64,000 nt of DNA from Bog-756 sp963769765. GTDB taxonomy: Bacteria > Actinomycetota > Acidimicrobiia > Acidimicrobiales > RAAP-2. The DNA lies in assembly GCA_963769765.1 (NCBI GenBank), contig CAVYNA010000004.1:372001-436000 (forward strand), given 5' to 3'. This document shows, piece after piece, positions 34,533 to 43,189 of this stretch (its first letter is position 1; the number at the start of each line of letters is the position of its first letter). The translations under genes were made by a program, and so were the position numbers. Under the pieces are notes generated by a model that had not been told where the DNA came from, ran no database searches, and saw only the letters and a list, made by a program, of their open reading frames with translations.

Positions 34533-34551
34533 TCGGCGCACCGATCGGGGA

Positions 34552-35475
34552 TCACTCGGCGAACTGCGCGAGCAGCGCGCGCAGCTCCGCCGGCAGCTCC
34601 GACGTCCACGAACGGTGCTCTCCGGTCACCGGGTGGACGAGTTCGAGGCGTTCCGCATGGAGGAACGGTCGGGTGATCGGTGTCGGTCCCCCGCGTCCCG
34701 CACCGTAGACGTCGTCGCCGAGCACGGGGTGCCCGATCGCCGCGAGGTGGACCCGGATCTGGTGGGTCCGACCGGTCTCGAGCTCGACGGTCAGCAATGT
34801 CGTCGGGACAGGTCGGTCGAATCGTGCCTCGACCCGGTACCGGGTACGCGCCGGCCGGCCCCGCCGGGTCACCGCCATCCGGGTCGGGGCGCTCCCCGAC
34901 CGTCCGACCGGCGCGTCGATGACCCCGGAGGCCGCCTCGACGGCACCGTGCACGACTGCCCGGTACCGACGCGTCACGGTCCGGGAGGAGAGCTGCGCAA
35001 CGAGCGACCCGTACGCCGCCGGGGTCCGGGCCACCACGAGCAGTCCTGACGTCCCGCGGTCGAGACGGTGGACGATGCCCGGTCGGTCGGCCTCCCCGAC
35101 CGAGGAGAGCTCCGGAAAACGCGCGAGCAGCCCGTGCACCAGGGTCCCCGTCGGCTGGCCCGCCCCCGGATGGACGACCAGACCGGCGGGCTTGTCCACG
35201 ACGATCAGCGCGTCGTCGGCGAAGACCACCTCGACTGGAACCGACGGATCGGCCAGCGGCCCCGGAGCGACCTCCTGATCGAGGTCGACCGTGAGGTGCT
35301 GTCCGGCCCGGAGAGCGGACGACCGGCTCCGAACCGGTCGTCCGTCGACCGAGACCCGGCCGCGTTCGACGAGGTCCGCCACCGCCGAGCGGGTGCGGTC
35401 GGCGAGCAGGGCGACCGCCTTGTCGACACGCACCCCCTCGAGTGCCTCGGGCACCGTCACTTCGAGCTGACTCAC
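34552..35475 (-). CDS. rluD: RluD-family 23S rRNA pseudouridine synthase
   Basis: Isomerises uridines in 23S rRNA. The 307-residue protein has an N-terminal S4 domain (about 10-65; VRVDKAVALLADRTRSAVADLVERGRV) and the catalytic domain with the signature GIVHRLDRGTSGLLVVART (catalytic Asp) and LETGRTHQIRVHLAAIGHPVLGD. The GTG overlaps the lspA stop (GTGA). lspA-rluD adjacency is common across bacteria. Confidence 0.94.
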   Translation of the reverse strand: MSQLEVTVPEALEGVRVDKAVALLADRTRSAVADLVERGRVSVDGRPVRSRSSALRAGQHLTVDLDQEVAPGPLADPSVPVEVVFADDALIVVDKPAGLVVHPGAGQPTGTLVHGLLARFPELSSVGEADRPGIVHRLDRGTSGLLVVARTPAAYGSLVAQLSSRTVTRRYRAVVHGAVEAASGVIDAPVGRSGSAPTRMAVTRRGRPARTRYRVEARFDRPVPTTLLTVELETGRTHQIRVHLAAIGHPVLGDDVYGAGRGGPTPITRPFLHAERLELVHPVTGEHRSWTSELPAELRALLAQFAE

Positions 35476-35990
35476 GGTACCGCCGGGCGCCGAAGGAGCG
35501 AGATCACGAGGAGCCCGCAGCCGACGACGATGCACGCGTCGGCGACGTTGAAGGTCGGCCAGAAGTGCAGTGCGACGAAGTCGACCACCGAGCCGTGTTC
35601 GCCCCGGAACAGACGGTCGGAAAGATTCCCGAAAGCCCCACCGATGATCAGGCCCACGGCTGCAGCCCGTCCGGTCGTCTCTGCCCGCCAGACCACGACG
35701 GCGAGGGCGGACACAAGAACGACGGCGAGGATCACGAGCAGGCTGGTCTGCCCCTGCAGGATCGAGAACGAGCCGCCGCTGTTGCGGGCGAGCTCGAGGT
35801 CGAGCGTGCCGACCACGTGAATCGGACCGGCGCGCAGGCGGCTGACCGCCCACGACTTCGTCAGCTGGTCGGCGAGGACCACGAGGCATGCCACGCCGCC
35901 GGCCAGGAGCAGGCGGCCAGCCCCTGTCGAGCGGATCGTCCCCGCAGGCGGATCGTCGATCAGCGTCGGGACAGCCCGCCGCTCTTGCAT
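35472..35990 (-). CDS. lspA: Lipoprotein signal peptidase
   Basis: Inner-membrane aspartyl protease that removes signal peptides from prolipoproteins. The 172-residue protein has four hydrophobic segments and the family motifs VVLADQLTKSWA, ARNSGGSFS, GGAFGNLSDRLFRGEHGSVVDFV (first catalytic Asp) and FNVADACIVVG (second catalytic Asp). The ATG at 35990 lies about 30 bases inside the end of the upstream DksA-like gene, and no better start is seen. Confidence 0.94.
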   Translation of the reverse strand: MQERRAVPTLIDDPPAGTIRSTGAGRLLLAGGVACLVVLADQLTKSWAVSRLRAGPIHVVGTLDLELARNSGGSFSILQGQTSLLVILAVVLVSALAVVVWRAETTGRAAAVGLIIGGAFGNLSDRLFRGEHGSVVDFVALHFWPTFNVADACIVVGCGLLVISLLRRPAVP

Positions 35991-36727
35991 GCCACGCAGA
36001 GCCGTGCATAGGGCAACGCCCGGAGCCGAGCCTTGGGGATCGCGTGGAAGCATCGCTCGCACCCGCCATAGGTCTTGCGCTCGATCTTGCGCAGCGCGTC
36101 GTCGATCTCCTCGACCGCCGCGACCGCCTGCGCGGAGAGCGCGAGATTCCGCTCGCGGTCGACGGTCACCGTACCGCCTTCACCTGACTCCTCGTCGAAC
36201 TGCACATCGCCGGGCTCCCGTTCGAGTGCCAACGAATCTGCTTCTGCGCGGAGGTCGACCGCCTGACCCTTGTAGATCGCCCGCTCTTCGAGAAGGAGGT
36301 CCCGCTGCTCGTCGAGGAACTTCTGCTCCTTCGCATAGGGCCCGTGCGCCGGTCGCTTCTTCGCGGGCGGTGCGGCCTTCTTCGCGGGCGGTGCAGCCTT
36401 CTTCGCGGGCGGTGCGGCCTTCCTTGCGGGCGGTGCGGCCCTCTTCGATGCAGGGGCGGCCTTCTTCGATGCGGGTGCGGCCTTCCTTGATGCGGGTGCG
36501 GCCTTCTTCGCCGCAGGGGCGGCCTTCTTCGCGGGCGGTGCAGCCTTCTTCGATGCGTTGGCCTTGGCGGACCCCCCCTTCTTCGCGGGCGGTGCGGCCT
36601 TCTTAGCGGGCGACGCTGCCTTCTTCGATGCAGGAGCCTTGACGACCACGGCCTTCTTCGATGCGGGTGCGGACTTCTTCGCGACCGCCTTCTTCTTTGC
36701 GGGCGCCGCCTTCTTCGCTGCCGTCAC
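35960..36727 (-). CDS. TraR/DksA zinc-finger protein with histone-H1-like N-terminal tail
   Basis: A 255-residue two-part protein. Residues 1-126 are almost wholly Lys, Ala and Pro in repeats such as KKAAPPAKKAAP, like histone H1 tails or the mycobacterial HupB tail, so probably disordered and DNA-binding. Residues 127-255 form a DksA/TraR-like domain with a helical region (KFLDEQRDLLLEERAIY) and a C4 zinc finger (Cys 223, 226, 244, 247). The GTG at 36727 follows AAGGAGG. It may link RNA polymerase or nucleoid binding to growth control, but the exact role is unknown. Confidence 0.85.
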   Translation of the reverse strand: MTAAKKAAPAKKKAVAKKSAPASKKAVVVKAPASKKAASPAKKAAPPAKKGGSAKANASKKAAPPAKKAAPAAKKAAPASRKAAPASKKAAPASKRAAPPARKAAPPAKKAAPPAKKAAPPAKKRPAHGPYAKEQKFLDEQRDLLLEERAIYKGQAVDLRAEADSLALEREPGDVQFDEESGEGGTVTVDRERNLALSAQAVAAVEEIDDALRKIERKTYGGCERCFHAIPKARLRALPYARLCVACKSGGLSRR

Positions 36728-36813
36728 CTCGACCTCCTTTTGCGCCCATCGGTCTGATCCGCCTCGCCCCGGTACAGGGGATCGGTCCGATCGCGGCGCA
36801 TGACGAGCGGGAG

Positions 36814-36842
36814 ACCCTACCGTGCAGAACGGGGGCCGGCAA
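36814..36842 (-). promoter_or_regulatory. Promoter upstream of the DksA-like/lspA/rluD genes
   Basis: On the minus strand TTGCCG (36842-36837) and TAGGGT (36819-36814) are separated by exactly 17 bases, a good housekeeping sigma-70 fit. The expected start lies about 80 bases before the GTG at 36727. A second TAGGGT at 36873-36868 lacks a matching -35. Confidence 0.55.
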
Positions 36843-36941
36843 TCCTGCGGCCCGGGCGTGCCCCAGGACCCTAACGGGTGGACATCGCGGCGTCGTGCAG
36901 GGCGCGGTGCCACTGCGGTCAGCTCACAGACGGTGGAGGAA

Positions 36942-37745
36942 TCAGAGGGGCAACGTGGCGTTGGTCGGGCGGGACACCGTGCCCGGAGCCTGGATGCGCG
37001 TCATCTCCGATACCGGCCGGTTGGCCGCGCTCGTGGGTGACGGCGCCTCCGAAGGCGACCCCGCGACCGGGCGGTTGCCGACCGGCTGGCTTGTCGGATT
37101 CGACGGTGCGGGGATCGTCCCAGCGGCGTCGGCCGACTCGGACTCGTGCGACAACCCCTCGTCGTCGATCGGGTGGACGTGGTCGTCGACCCAGGTGAGC
37201 ATCTCGCCGAGCGCGGCACGCAAACGCCGCCGCTCGGTCTCGAGGTGCTGGGACATCACTTCGATCTCTCGCGCGAGGCTCTGCTTGGCGCCCTCCAGCC
37301 GACCGATTTCCTCGCGCAGCCGCTGCTCGGACTCGGCGACCAGCTTTGACGCGTGGGCCTGCGCCTGATCGGTCATCATCCGCGCCTTTGCGTCGGCCTC
37401 GGAGATGATGCGGCGCGCCTGGGCTTCAGAGTCGGCCTTCGTCTGGTCCACGAACTGCTGCGCGAGCAGCAGGGTCCGCTGCAGGGTGTCGTCGGGGACG
37501 GCCGGCTCGGCCGGCTGCGGTTCGGGCTGGTTGGCGAGCGTCGCTTCGAGCTCGGAGATGCGCTCCGCCGCTTGGCGCAGGCGCTCCCCGCTCTGGCGCA
37601 GCTGCTCTTGAAGTCCCTCGGCTTCGACGGCCGCCCGCTCGAGGTACTCGTCGACGTCGTCGCGGTGATAGCCCTTCAAGGTCTCGCGGAACTCGACGGT
37701 CCGAAGCGAATCGAGTGCAGTCTGTGAGGCGTCCATGGTCGCCAT
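36942..37745 (-). CDS. divIVA: DivIVA-type polar growth/septum protein
   Basis: Membrane-curvature-sensing scaffold for polar growth or septation. The 267-residue protein has the N-terminal DivIVA lipid-binding motif (VEFRETLKGYHRDDVDEYLERAA) and long coiled-coil segments (about 30-62 and 85-180, e.g. QAHASKLVAESEQRLREEIGRLEGAKQSL). The tail is Pro/Ser/Thr rich and disordered. ATGs at 37745 and 37736 are both possible. The gene follows yggT and sepF as in other actinobacteria. Confidence 0.93.
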   Translation of the reverse strand: MATMDASQTALDSLRTVEFRETLKGYHRDDVDEYLERAAVEAEGLQEQLRQSGERLRQAAERISELEATLANQPEPQPAEPAVPDDTLQRTLLLAQQFVDQTKADSEAQARRIISEADAKARMMTDQAQAHASKLVAESEQRLREEIGRLEGAKQSLAREIEVMSQHLETERRRLRAALGEMLTWVDDHVHPIDDEGLSHESESADAAGTIPAPSNPTSQPVGNRPVAGSPSEAPSPTSAANRPVSEMTRIQAPGTVSRPTNATLPL

Positions 37746-37820
37746 GCTAGCGGCGCTGTCGATCCCGACCGGTGATCGTTCGCACGCCTGATGGAGGCGG
37801 TCCGAGGGCAGGTCGTGCGG

Positions 37821-38090
37821 TCAGTGGAAGAGCGGAATGAGGATCAGCTCGATGACCAAGAAGAGCACGAGGACCGAGAGGTCGAGGCCGACCGAGCCGA
37901 TCCGGGCGGCAGGGATGATCCTGCGGATCGGGTTGAGCACCGGGTCGCAGAGGGCGCTGAACACGCGCTGGACCTTGAAGACCGGCGAGTCGAACTCGAG
38001 GCGGGCGTACGCGATGACCAGGCTCAGGACGCAGTAGCCGATGAGCACCAACAGGTAGAGCTGGAGCAGGTAGCCGATGATGGAGAGCAC
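37821..38090 (-). CDS. YggT family membrane protein
   Basis: An 89-residue integral membrane protein with two hydrophobic segments (about 3-26 and 67-87) and the conserved cytosolic loop FSALCDPVLNPIRRIIPAARIGSVGLDLS. The GTG at 38090 is the start. It sits between sepF and divIVA, the standard place for this family in Gram-positive division clusters. Its function is not settled; envelope and osmotic roles have been suggested. Confidence 0.92.
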   Translation of the reverse strand: MLSIIGYLLQLYLLVLIGYCVLSLVIAYARLEFDSPVFKVQRVFSALCDPVLNPIRRIIPAARIGSVGLDLSVLVLFLVIELILIPLFH

Positions 38091-38137
38091 GTCCGATCAA
38101 CTCCCGTGTGCGCAACGACCCGGACGAGGGCGGCAGG

Positions 38138-38704
38138 TCAGGGATTCACCAGTCCTCGGTCGGCCAGCCGCTGACGTTCCTCGTCGGAGACCTTGACGTT
38201 CGACGGGGTGAGGAGGAACACCTCATCGGCGACCCGTTCCATCCCCCCGGAGAGCGCGTAGGTCACGCCGCTGCAGAAGTCGATCATGCGGCGCTGGAGA
38301 TCGCGCTCCGCGCTCTGCATGTTCACGATGACCGGCTGATTGCTCATGAGCCGGTTGGCGATCTCCTGTGCGTCGGCGAACCGTCCAGGTGCCACGATGT
38401 GGACCCGTGCGCTGCTCGACTCCTGGCTGATGGGTCGGACCGACGAAGTCCCCATCGAGGCGCGGGCCCCGATCGGAGAGGGTGACGCGGCGCTGACGGT
38501 GCCATTGGCCTCGTCCCGGGTCAGCGTCCGGATGCGCGGATTCGAGGTGGCGACCGGCGCCTCGTCGAGGTCGTCCACCGGCGCGGTCCGCTGCCCCGCC
38601 CGCCCGACGGCGGTCGAGCGCGGGTCGTAGTCGTCGTAGTCGTCGTAGTCGTCATCGACGAGACCCAGGTAGGCCATCGTCTTCTTCACGAACGAAGCTG
38701 GCAT
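38138..38704 (-). CDS. sepF: Cell division protein SepF
   Basis: Membrane-anchored FtsZ partner, the main Z-ring tether in actinobacteria, which lack FtsA. The 188-residue protein has an N-terminal amphipathic anchor (about residues 4-16, FVKKTMAYLGLVD), an acidic linker with a DDYDDYDDYD repeat (19-28), and the C-terminal SepF domain (about 100-180, ARVHIVAPGRFADAQEIANRLMSNQPVIVNM ... SGVTYALSGGMERVADEVFLLTPSNVKV). GGAGGA precedes the ATG well. Confidence 0.95.
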   Translation of the reverse strand: MPASFVKKTMAYLGLVDDDYDDYDDYDPRSTAVGRAGQRTAPVDDLDEAPVATSNPRIRTLTRDEANGTVSAASPSPIGARASMGTSSVRPISQESSSARVHIVAPGRFADAQEIANRLMSNQPVIVNMQSAERDLQRRMIDFCSGVTYALSGGMERVADEVFLLTPSNVKVSDEERQRLADRGLVNP

Positions 38705-38769
38705 CGTGTCCTCCCGCGCCTAGCGTAGTGCCTGGCCACGGGCGGGCGTGGACGGTGCCACGGCCCGCC

Positions 38770-39441
38770 TCAGGCGGCCGTCGGCCGTTCGCCGAAGAGC
38801 GCGCGCCCGATGCGGACCATGGTCGATCCCTCGGCGACGGCGACCTCGAGATCGTCCGACATCCCCATCGAGCGCCCGACGAGATCCAGCTCGTCGGCGA
38901 GGGACGCGACCAGGCGGAATCCCGCCCGCGACGCCTCGGGTGGCCCCGGGACGCCCACCGCCATGAGGCCGGCCACGTCGACCCCTTCACGGCGCAGTGC
39001 CCCGACAAGTGCGGGGATCTCGTCGGTCGGGCGGCCTCCGCGCCCAGGTATGCCCGCGAGGTCGACCTGCACGTAGACCACCGCACCCGGCCGCCGGGTG
39101 GCGATCGCCCGGCCTTCCTCGATCCGGCTGACCCCTTGCCAGCAGGAGACGACCGGCGCGAGGCGGGCGACCTTGTTGCGCTGCACCGCTCCGAGGAAAT
39201 GCCACCGCACGCCGTCGGCCGGCGACACAGTGCTCCCCGCTCCGAGCACCCCGGCCTTCGCGAGGAGCTCGGCCGCGTAGTTCTCACCCACGTCCCGGAG
39301 ACCGAGCCGGAGGGCCGAGGTCACCGCGTCGGGCGGCAACCCCTTCGTCACCGCGACGATCGTCACCCGCTCGGGGTGGTCCGTTGCCGACGCGATGCGT
39401 CGACGCACCGTTTCCAGGCGCCCTTCGAGCGGCTCGCTCAC
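38770..39441 (-). CDS. YggS/PROSC family PLP homeostasis protein
   Basis: A 223-residue alanine-racemase-fold protein that binds pyridoxal phosphate and buffers its level. VTIVAVTKGLPPDAV holds the PLP lysine; GENYAAELLAKA, WHFLGAVQRNK and the C-terminal MSDDLEVAVAEGSTMVRIGRALFG are also conserved. The GTG at 39441 overlaps the yfiH stop. Its position between yfiH and sepF is conserved in actinobacteria. Confidence 0.94.
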   Translation of the reverse strand: MSEPLEGRLETVRRRIASATDHPERVTIVAVTKGLPPDAVTSALRLGLRDVGENYAAELLAKAGVLGAGSTVSPADGVRWHFLGAVQRNKVARLAPVVSCWQGVSRIEEGRAIATRRPGAVVYVQVDLAGIPGRGGRPTDEIPALVGALRREGVDVAGLMAVGVPGPPEASRAGFRLVASLADELDLVGRSMGMSDDLEVAVAEGSTMVRIGRALFGERPTAA

Positions 39442-40139
39442 CGGATCGATCTCCCCGCGTCGCGCCAGACCACGAGCGCCTGGCGCCCCTGGTCACCGCG
39501 TCGCCGGTGCGAGAACCAACGATCGGAGCACGCGGTGCACTCCGAAACACCCGGCACCTCGACGGCGTCACTCGCGGCCAATGCCGCCGACACGGCCGCC
39601 GGGAGGTCGAGCGACGGCCGGCCGGCGCTGGTGTGCCCCTTCACCGCTCCTGCGTAGCGAGCGACGAGCGGGTCGAGGTCAGCGGGTGTGAACTCGTAGC
39701 ACTCGGCGTGGATGCTGGGCCCGAGGGCGCCGACCACCCGCGTCGCCCCCATGGCCCGCATCTCGTCGATCGTGGCCTCCACCACGCCGGCCTCGAGACC
39801 GCGCCATCCCGCGTGGACCGCGGCGAACACCCCTTCGTCGCTCGCCAGCGCAAGCGGAGCGCAGTCGGCGACCAGCACGACGAGCGCGACGTCGCCGGAC
39901 GCGGCGACGAGCGCGTCGCCCTCGCCCATCTGTCTCGCGACAACTGGGCGACCGACCTGCTCGTCGACCGCTGTCGGGAGCGGCCCGACCGTCACGACGT
40001 GCGCGCCATGTACCTGGGTGAGCCAGCAGACCTCGGTGACCGTGGTGGACACAGTGGACGCCACGTACGCCTCGAGTGCGCGCGCGCCGTCGCCCGGTCG
40101 TAGATCGCCGTCGGTCGCGTCGCTCCAGCGGGCGCACAC
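39438..40139 (-). CDS. YfiH/YlmD family multicopper-like purine nucleoside phosphorylase
   Basis: A 233-residue DUF152 (laccase-domain) protein; characterised relatives cleave purine nucleosides and act at the cell wall-metabolism interface. Metal and active-site motifs are WLTQVHGAHVV, VADCAPLAL, FAAVHAGWRG, GALGPSIHAECYEF and ECTACSDRWFSHRRRGDQGRQ. The start is unclear: GTG 40139 is the first usual start codon after ftsZ, while homologous sequence may extend slightly upstream through a rare codon. Confidence 0.9.
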   Translation of the reverse strand: MCARWSDATDGDLRPGDGARALEAYVASTVSTTVTEVCWLTQVHGAHVVTVGPLPTAVDEQVGRPVVARQMGEGDALVAASGDVALVVLVADCAPLALASDEGVFAAVHAGWRGLEAGVVEATIDEMRAMGATRVVGALGPSIHAECYEFTPADLDPLVARYAGAVKGHTSAGRPSLDLPAAVSAALAASDAVEVPGVSECTACSDRWFSHRRRGDQGRQALVVWRDAGRSIR

Positions 40140-40174
40140 CGTCCCGGTGAGCGGGAGGGGTGCGGGCCGATCGA

Positions 40175-41296
40175 TCAGCGAAGGAAGGACGGCACGTCGA
40201 ACTCGTCGTCGCCGAGGTCGAGGTCGTCGTCGGCGGGCGTCGCGAAGATGTCCTCGTGGGCCGACTCGACCCCGAGGACCCGGCTGCGCGCCTCGTCCCG
40301 ACCGGACGCATCGAGGGCGGTCGCACCCGCCCGACCCTGGGCCTCCCACCGCTCGAACCCGGCCGCGATGACGGTGACCCGGACTTCCTCCCCCATCGCC
40401 TCGTCGATGACGCTGCCGAAGATGATGTTTGCGTCCGGGTGGGCGACGCCGTGGATGATCTCCGCCGCCTCGTTGACCTCGAAGAGGCCGAGATCCGGTC
40501 CACCGGCGATGTTGAGCAGGATGCCCCGGGCTCCCTCGATCGAGGCTTCGAGCAGTGGGCTGGTGATCGCCGCTCGCGCCGCATTGACCGCGCGCCCCTC
40601 GCCGGTCGCCGACCCGATGCCCATGATCGCCGTCCCCGCGTTCGACATGATCATCTTGACGTCGGCGAAGTCGGTGTTGATGAGGCCGGGCACGGTGATC
40701 AGGCTCGTGATGCCCTGTACGCCCTGCATCAGCACCTCGTCGGCCATCTTGAACGCGTTGACCATCGAGGTCTTCTCGTTGGAGACCGTGAGCAACCGGT
40801 CGTTCGGGATGATGATGAGGGTGTCGACCTTCTCCTTCAGGTTCTGGATGCCCTGCTCGGCCTGGACCGACCGCCGCCGACCCTCGAAGGTGAATGGCCG
40901 GGTGACCACCCCGATGGTCAGCGCCCCGAGACCCTTTGCGATCTCCGCGACGACCGGGGCTGCTCCGGTGCCCGTCCCACCACCCTTGCCGGCGGTGATG
41001 AAGACCATGTCGGCACCTTTCAGCGCTTCTTCGATCTCCGCGCGGTGCTCCTCGGCTGCGAGCCTCCCCACCTCGGGGTCGCTGCCGGCACCCAGCCCGC
41101 GGGTCAGCTGGCGTCCGATGTCGAGCTTGAGGTCCGCGTCGCTCATGAGGAGCGCCTGTGCGTCGGTATTGGTCGCGATGAACTCGACTCCCCGGAGGCC
41201 GGCCTCGATCATGCGGTTGACGGCATTCACCCCGCCACCGCCCACCCCAAGCACCTTGATGACGGCGAAGTAATTGTTCTGAGCCGGAACGGTCAT
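40175..41296 (-). CDS. ftsZ: Cell division protein FtsZ
   Basis: Tubulin-like GTPase that forms the Z-ring. The 373-residue protein has the tubulin signature GGGTGTG (105-111), the T7 loop region (VNTDFADVKMIMSNAG-like) and an acidic C-terminal tail ending DDEFDVPSFLR, the SepF/FtsW-binding peptide type seen in actinobacteria. The ATG at 41296 follows AAGGGA. It lies after ftsQ; ftsA is absent, as usual for the phylum. Confidence 0.98.
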   Translation of the reverse strand: MTVPAQNNYFAVIKVLGVGGGGVNAVNRMIEAGLRGVEFIATNTDAQALLMSDADLKLDIGRQLTRGLGAGSDPEVGRLAAEEHRAEIEEALKGADMVFITAGKGGGTGTGAAPVVAEIAKGLGALTIGVVTRPFTFEGRRRSVQAEQGIQNLKEKVDTLIIIPNDRLLTVSNEKTSMVNAFKMADEVLMQGVQGITSLITVPGLINTDFADVKMIMSNAGTAIMGIGSATGEGRAVNAARAAITSPLLEASIEGARGILLNIAGGPDLGLFEVNEAAEIIHGVAHPDANIIFGSVIDEAMGEEVRVTVIAAGFERWEAQGRAGATALDASGRDEARSRVLGVESAHEDIFATPADDDLDLGDDEFDVPSFLR

Positions 41297-41441
41297 GCAA
41301 TCCCTTACCCTCGACCACAGGTTGAAACCGTTCCAACCGGCGAGTTGCGGACCACGATAGGGTGAGCCCACTACCTGGTCAAGCACTGTCGACACCGTCA
41401 CGACACGTGCCGCGCCCCGCCCGTCGCCCCCGTGTGCGTGC

Positions 41442-42242
41442 TCAGCCCGAAACGGTGGGTGCCGCCGGCACGGTCACGTCGATGGTGCGGATCCCCTTCA
41501 GCGACGCGTGGGCGATGATCGCGGCCACGTCCTCGTACTTGGCGGTGAGGTCCGCACCGGTCCCGACGAGCACGGTGATGCCCGATGTGAGCGCGAGCGA
41601 GACGGTGCCGTCGCGGGCAACGGTGACCGAGACGACCTGCGCGGAAAACGCCGGCGGAAGCGTGCGGCAGACCTCGAGCCCCGCGGCCGCGAGCGCCGGC
41701 AGGAACCGCCCGACGACGGGTGGGGCGAGCGGTCCCGCGCGCAGGCCCACCACGAGCTGGACAAGACCGGTCGGTCTGGTCGCGCCGACGGCGAGCGTCC
41801 GGCCGGTGCCGTCCAACGTCGACCAGGCGGCCGCGGGTCCGGCCATCTCGACGACCGGCACCCGCTCGGTCACCGCGATCGACACGCCGTCCGGCCAGTG
41901 GCGGGCGACCGTCGCAGTGGCGATGAACGGCAACGCCTCGACCCGCTGCGCCGTCGCGCCCGGATCGACGTCGACGAGCGGAGGGTGGTGCCCGAGGCCT
42001 GAGGCTGCGACGATGGCGGCCTGGCTGGTGTGGGGATGGAGACCCTCCACCATGACCGCATTCGTGCTGAGCCACGACGAGTGGAGGGCGACCAGGCCCG
42101 CGACCACCACGACCACGGCCGCCAGCGCGATGAGCAGGCGTCGCAGCCGGCGACGGGCACGATTGCGCGCCACCTCGACGCGCCGCTGCTTGATCCTCGG
42201 GTCGATCGAGCGCTCGCGGGTGGCATCGGCGACGGGTGTCAC
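41442..42242 (-). CDS. ftsQ: Cell division protein FtsQ
   Basis: Bitopic divisome protein linking FtsL and late components. The 266-residue protein has a basic cytoplasmic start (IDPRIKQRRVEVARNRARRRLRR), one membrane helix (about 35-53), a POTRA domain (TNAVMVEGLHPHTSQAAIVAASGLG...) and the FtsQ beta domain. The GTG overlaps the murB stop (GTGA). Length and order (murC-murB-ftsQ-ftsZ) are standard. Confidence 0.92.
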   Translation of the reverse strand: MTPVADATRERSIDPRIKQRRVEVARNRARRRLRRLLIALAAVVVVVAGLVALHSSWLSTNAVMVEGLHPHTSQAAIVAASGLGHHPPLVDVDPGATAQRVEALPFIATATVARHWPDGVSIAVTERVPVVEMAGPAAAWSTLDGTGRTLAVGATRPTGLVQLVVGLRAGPLAPPVVGRFLPALAAAGLEVCRTLPPAFSAQVVSVTVARDGTVSLALTSGITVLVGTGADLTAKYEDVAAIIAHASLKGIRTIDVTVPAAPTVSG

Positions 42243-43189
42243 GGCGCTGCTCCCGCGTGGCCGGCGAAGCCGACCAACGTGACCTCGGTCACCAGCTCGA
42301 CGCCTGTCCGGGCGGCGACCCTCGAGCGGACCTCGTCGATCAGGCGTGCCACGTCGTCCGCGGCGCCGTCCGCGTCGGCCTGGATGAAGTTGGCGTGCTT
42401 CGTCGAGACCGCCGCGCTGCCGATCCGGAGGCCCTTCAACCCGCAAGCGTCGATGAGTCGGCCGGCCGAGTCCCCCGGCGGGTTGGTGAAAATCGACCCT
42501 GCATTCGATCCTCCGGGCTGGTTGGCCCGCCGCCACCGTACGATCTCCGCGATGGTCGCCGCAGAACGGTCGGGATCTCCGGGCGCGAGCCGGAAGGAGG
42601 CCGCGCACACGACGTCGGTGGGCGCCAGGTCCGACCTCCGGTACCCGAGGTGGAGGTGCTCCGGCCCCGCTTCCCCCACGGTTCCGGCGGTGAGGTCGAT
42701 CCAGCGGGCAGACACGAGCGTGGTCGCCGTGTCGGACCCGTGGCCGCCCGCGTTCATCCGGACTGCACCGCCCACCGTGCCGGGAACGCCGACCGCCCAC
42801 TCGAGCCCGGTCAGCCCGGCCGCCGCCGTCCTTCGGGCGAGGACCGGCAGACTCAGCGCCGCACCCGCACGGACCGTCGTACCCTCGACGGCGAGCGCGT
42901 CGAATCCCGGTCCGAGGGCGACCACGAGACCGCGGAACCCGGCGTCCGCCACCAGGAGGTTCGATCCACCGCCGAGCACGAGGACCGGCACGGGCGTCTC
43001 CGCGCCGGCGAGGGTGCGCCCGACCTCGAGCAGATGGTGCTCGTCGGCGACCTCGACGAAGAGCGCGGCGGGCCCGCCGACGCGGTAGGTCGTCGACGGA
43101 CCGAGCGGTCGGTCGCGCTCGACGGCGCCACCGAGCGCACGCGCCAGTCGGTCGAGCGAGGCCGACCGCGGAGTGGCCGGTCCGCTCAC
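42239..43189 (-). CDS. murB: UDP-N-acetylenolpyruvoylglucosamine reductase
   Basis: FAD and NADPH enzyme that completes UDP-MurNAc. The 316-residue protein has TTYRVGGPAALFVEV, the FAD site VLGGGSNLLVADAGFRG, GVPGTVGGAVRMNAGGHG and GSIFTNPPGDSAGRLIDACGLKG (catalytic Ser in the GSIFTNP region). It resembles type I/II MurB. The GTG overlaps the murC stop; the ftsQ start overlaps its own stop. Confidence 0.95.
   Translation of the reverse strand: MSGPATPRSASLDRLARALGGAVERDRPLGPSTTYRVGGPAALFVEVADEHHLLEVGRTLAGAETPVPVLVLGGGSNLLVADAGFRGLVVALGPGFDALAVEGTTVRAGAALSLPVLARRTAAAGLTGLEWAVGVPGTVGGAVRMNAGGHGSDTATTLVSARWIDLTAGTVGEAGPEHLHLGYRRSDLAPTDVVCAASFRLAPGDPDRSAATIAEIVRWRRANQPGGSNAGSIFTNPPGDSAGRLIDACGLKGLRIGSAAVSTKHANFIQADADGAADDVARLIDEVRSRVAARTGVELVTEVTLVGFAGHAGAAP

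Noticed and set aside
33432..34541. Upstream extension of the histidine phosphatase frame across the sigma factor
   Set aside because: Conserved family sequence starts at 33431; the extension is antisense to a clear sigma-70 gene.
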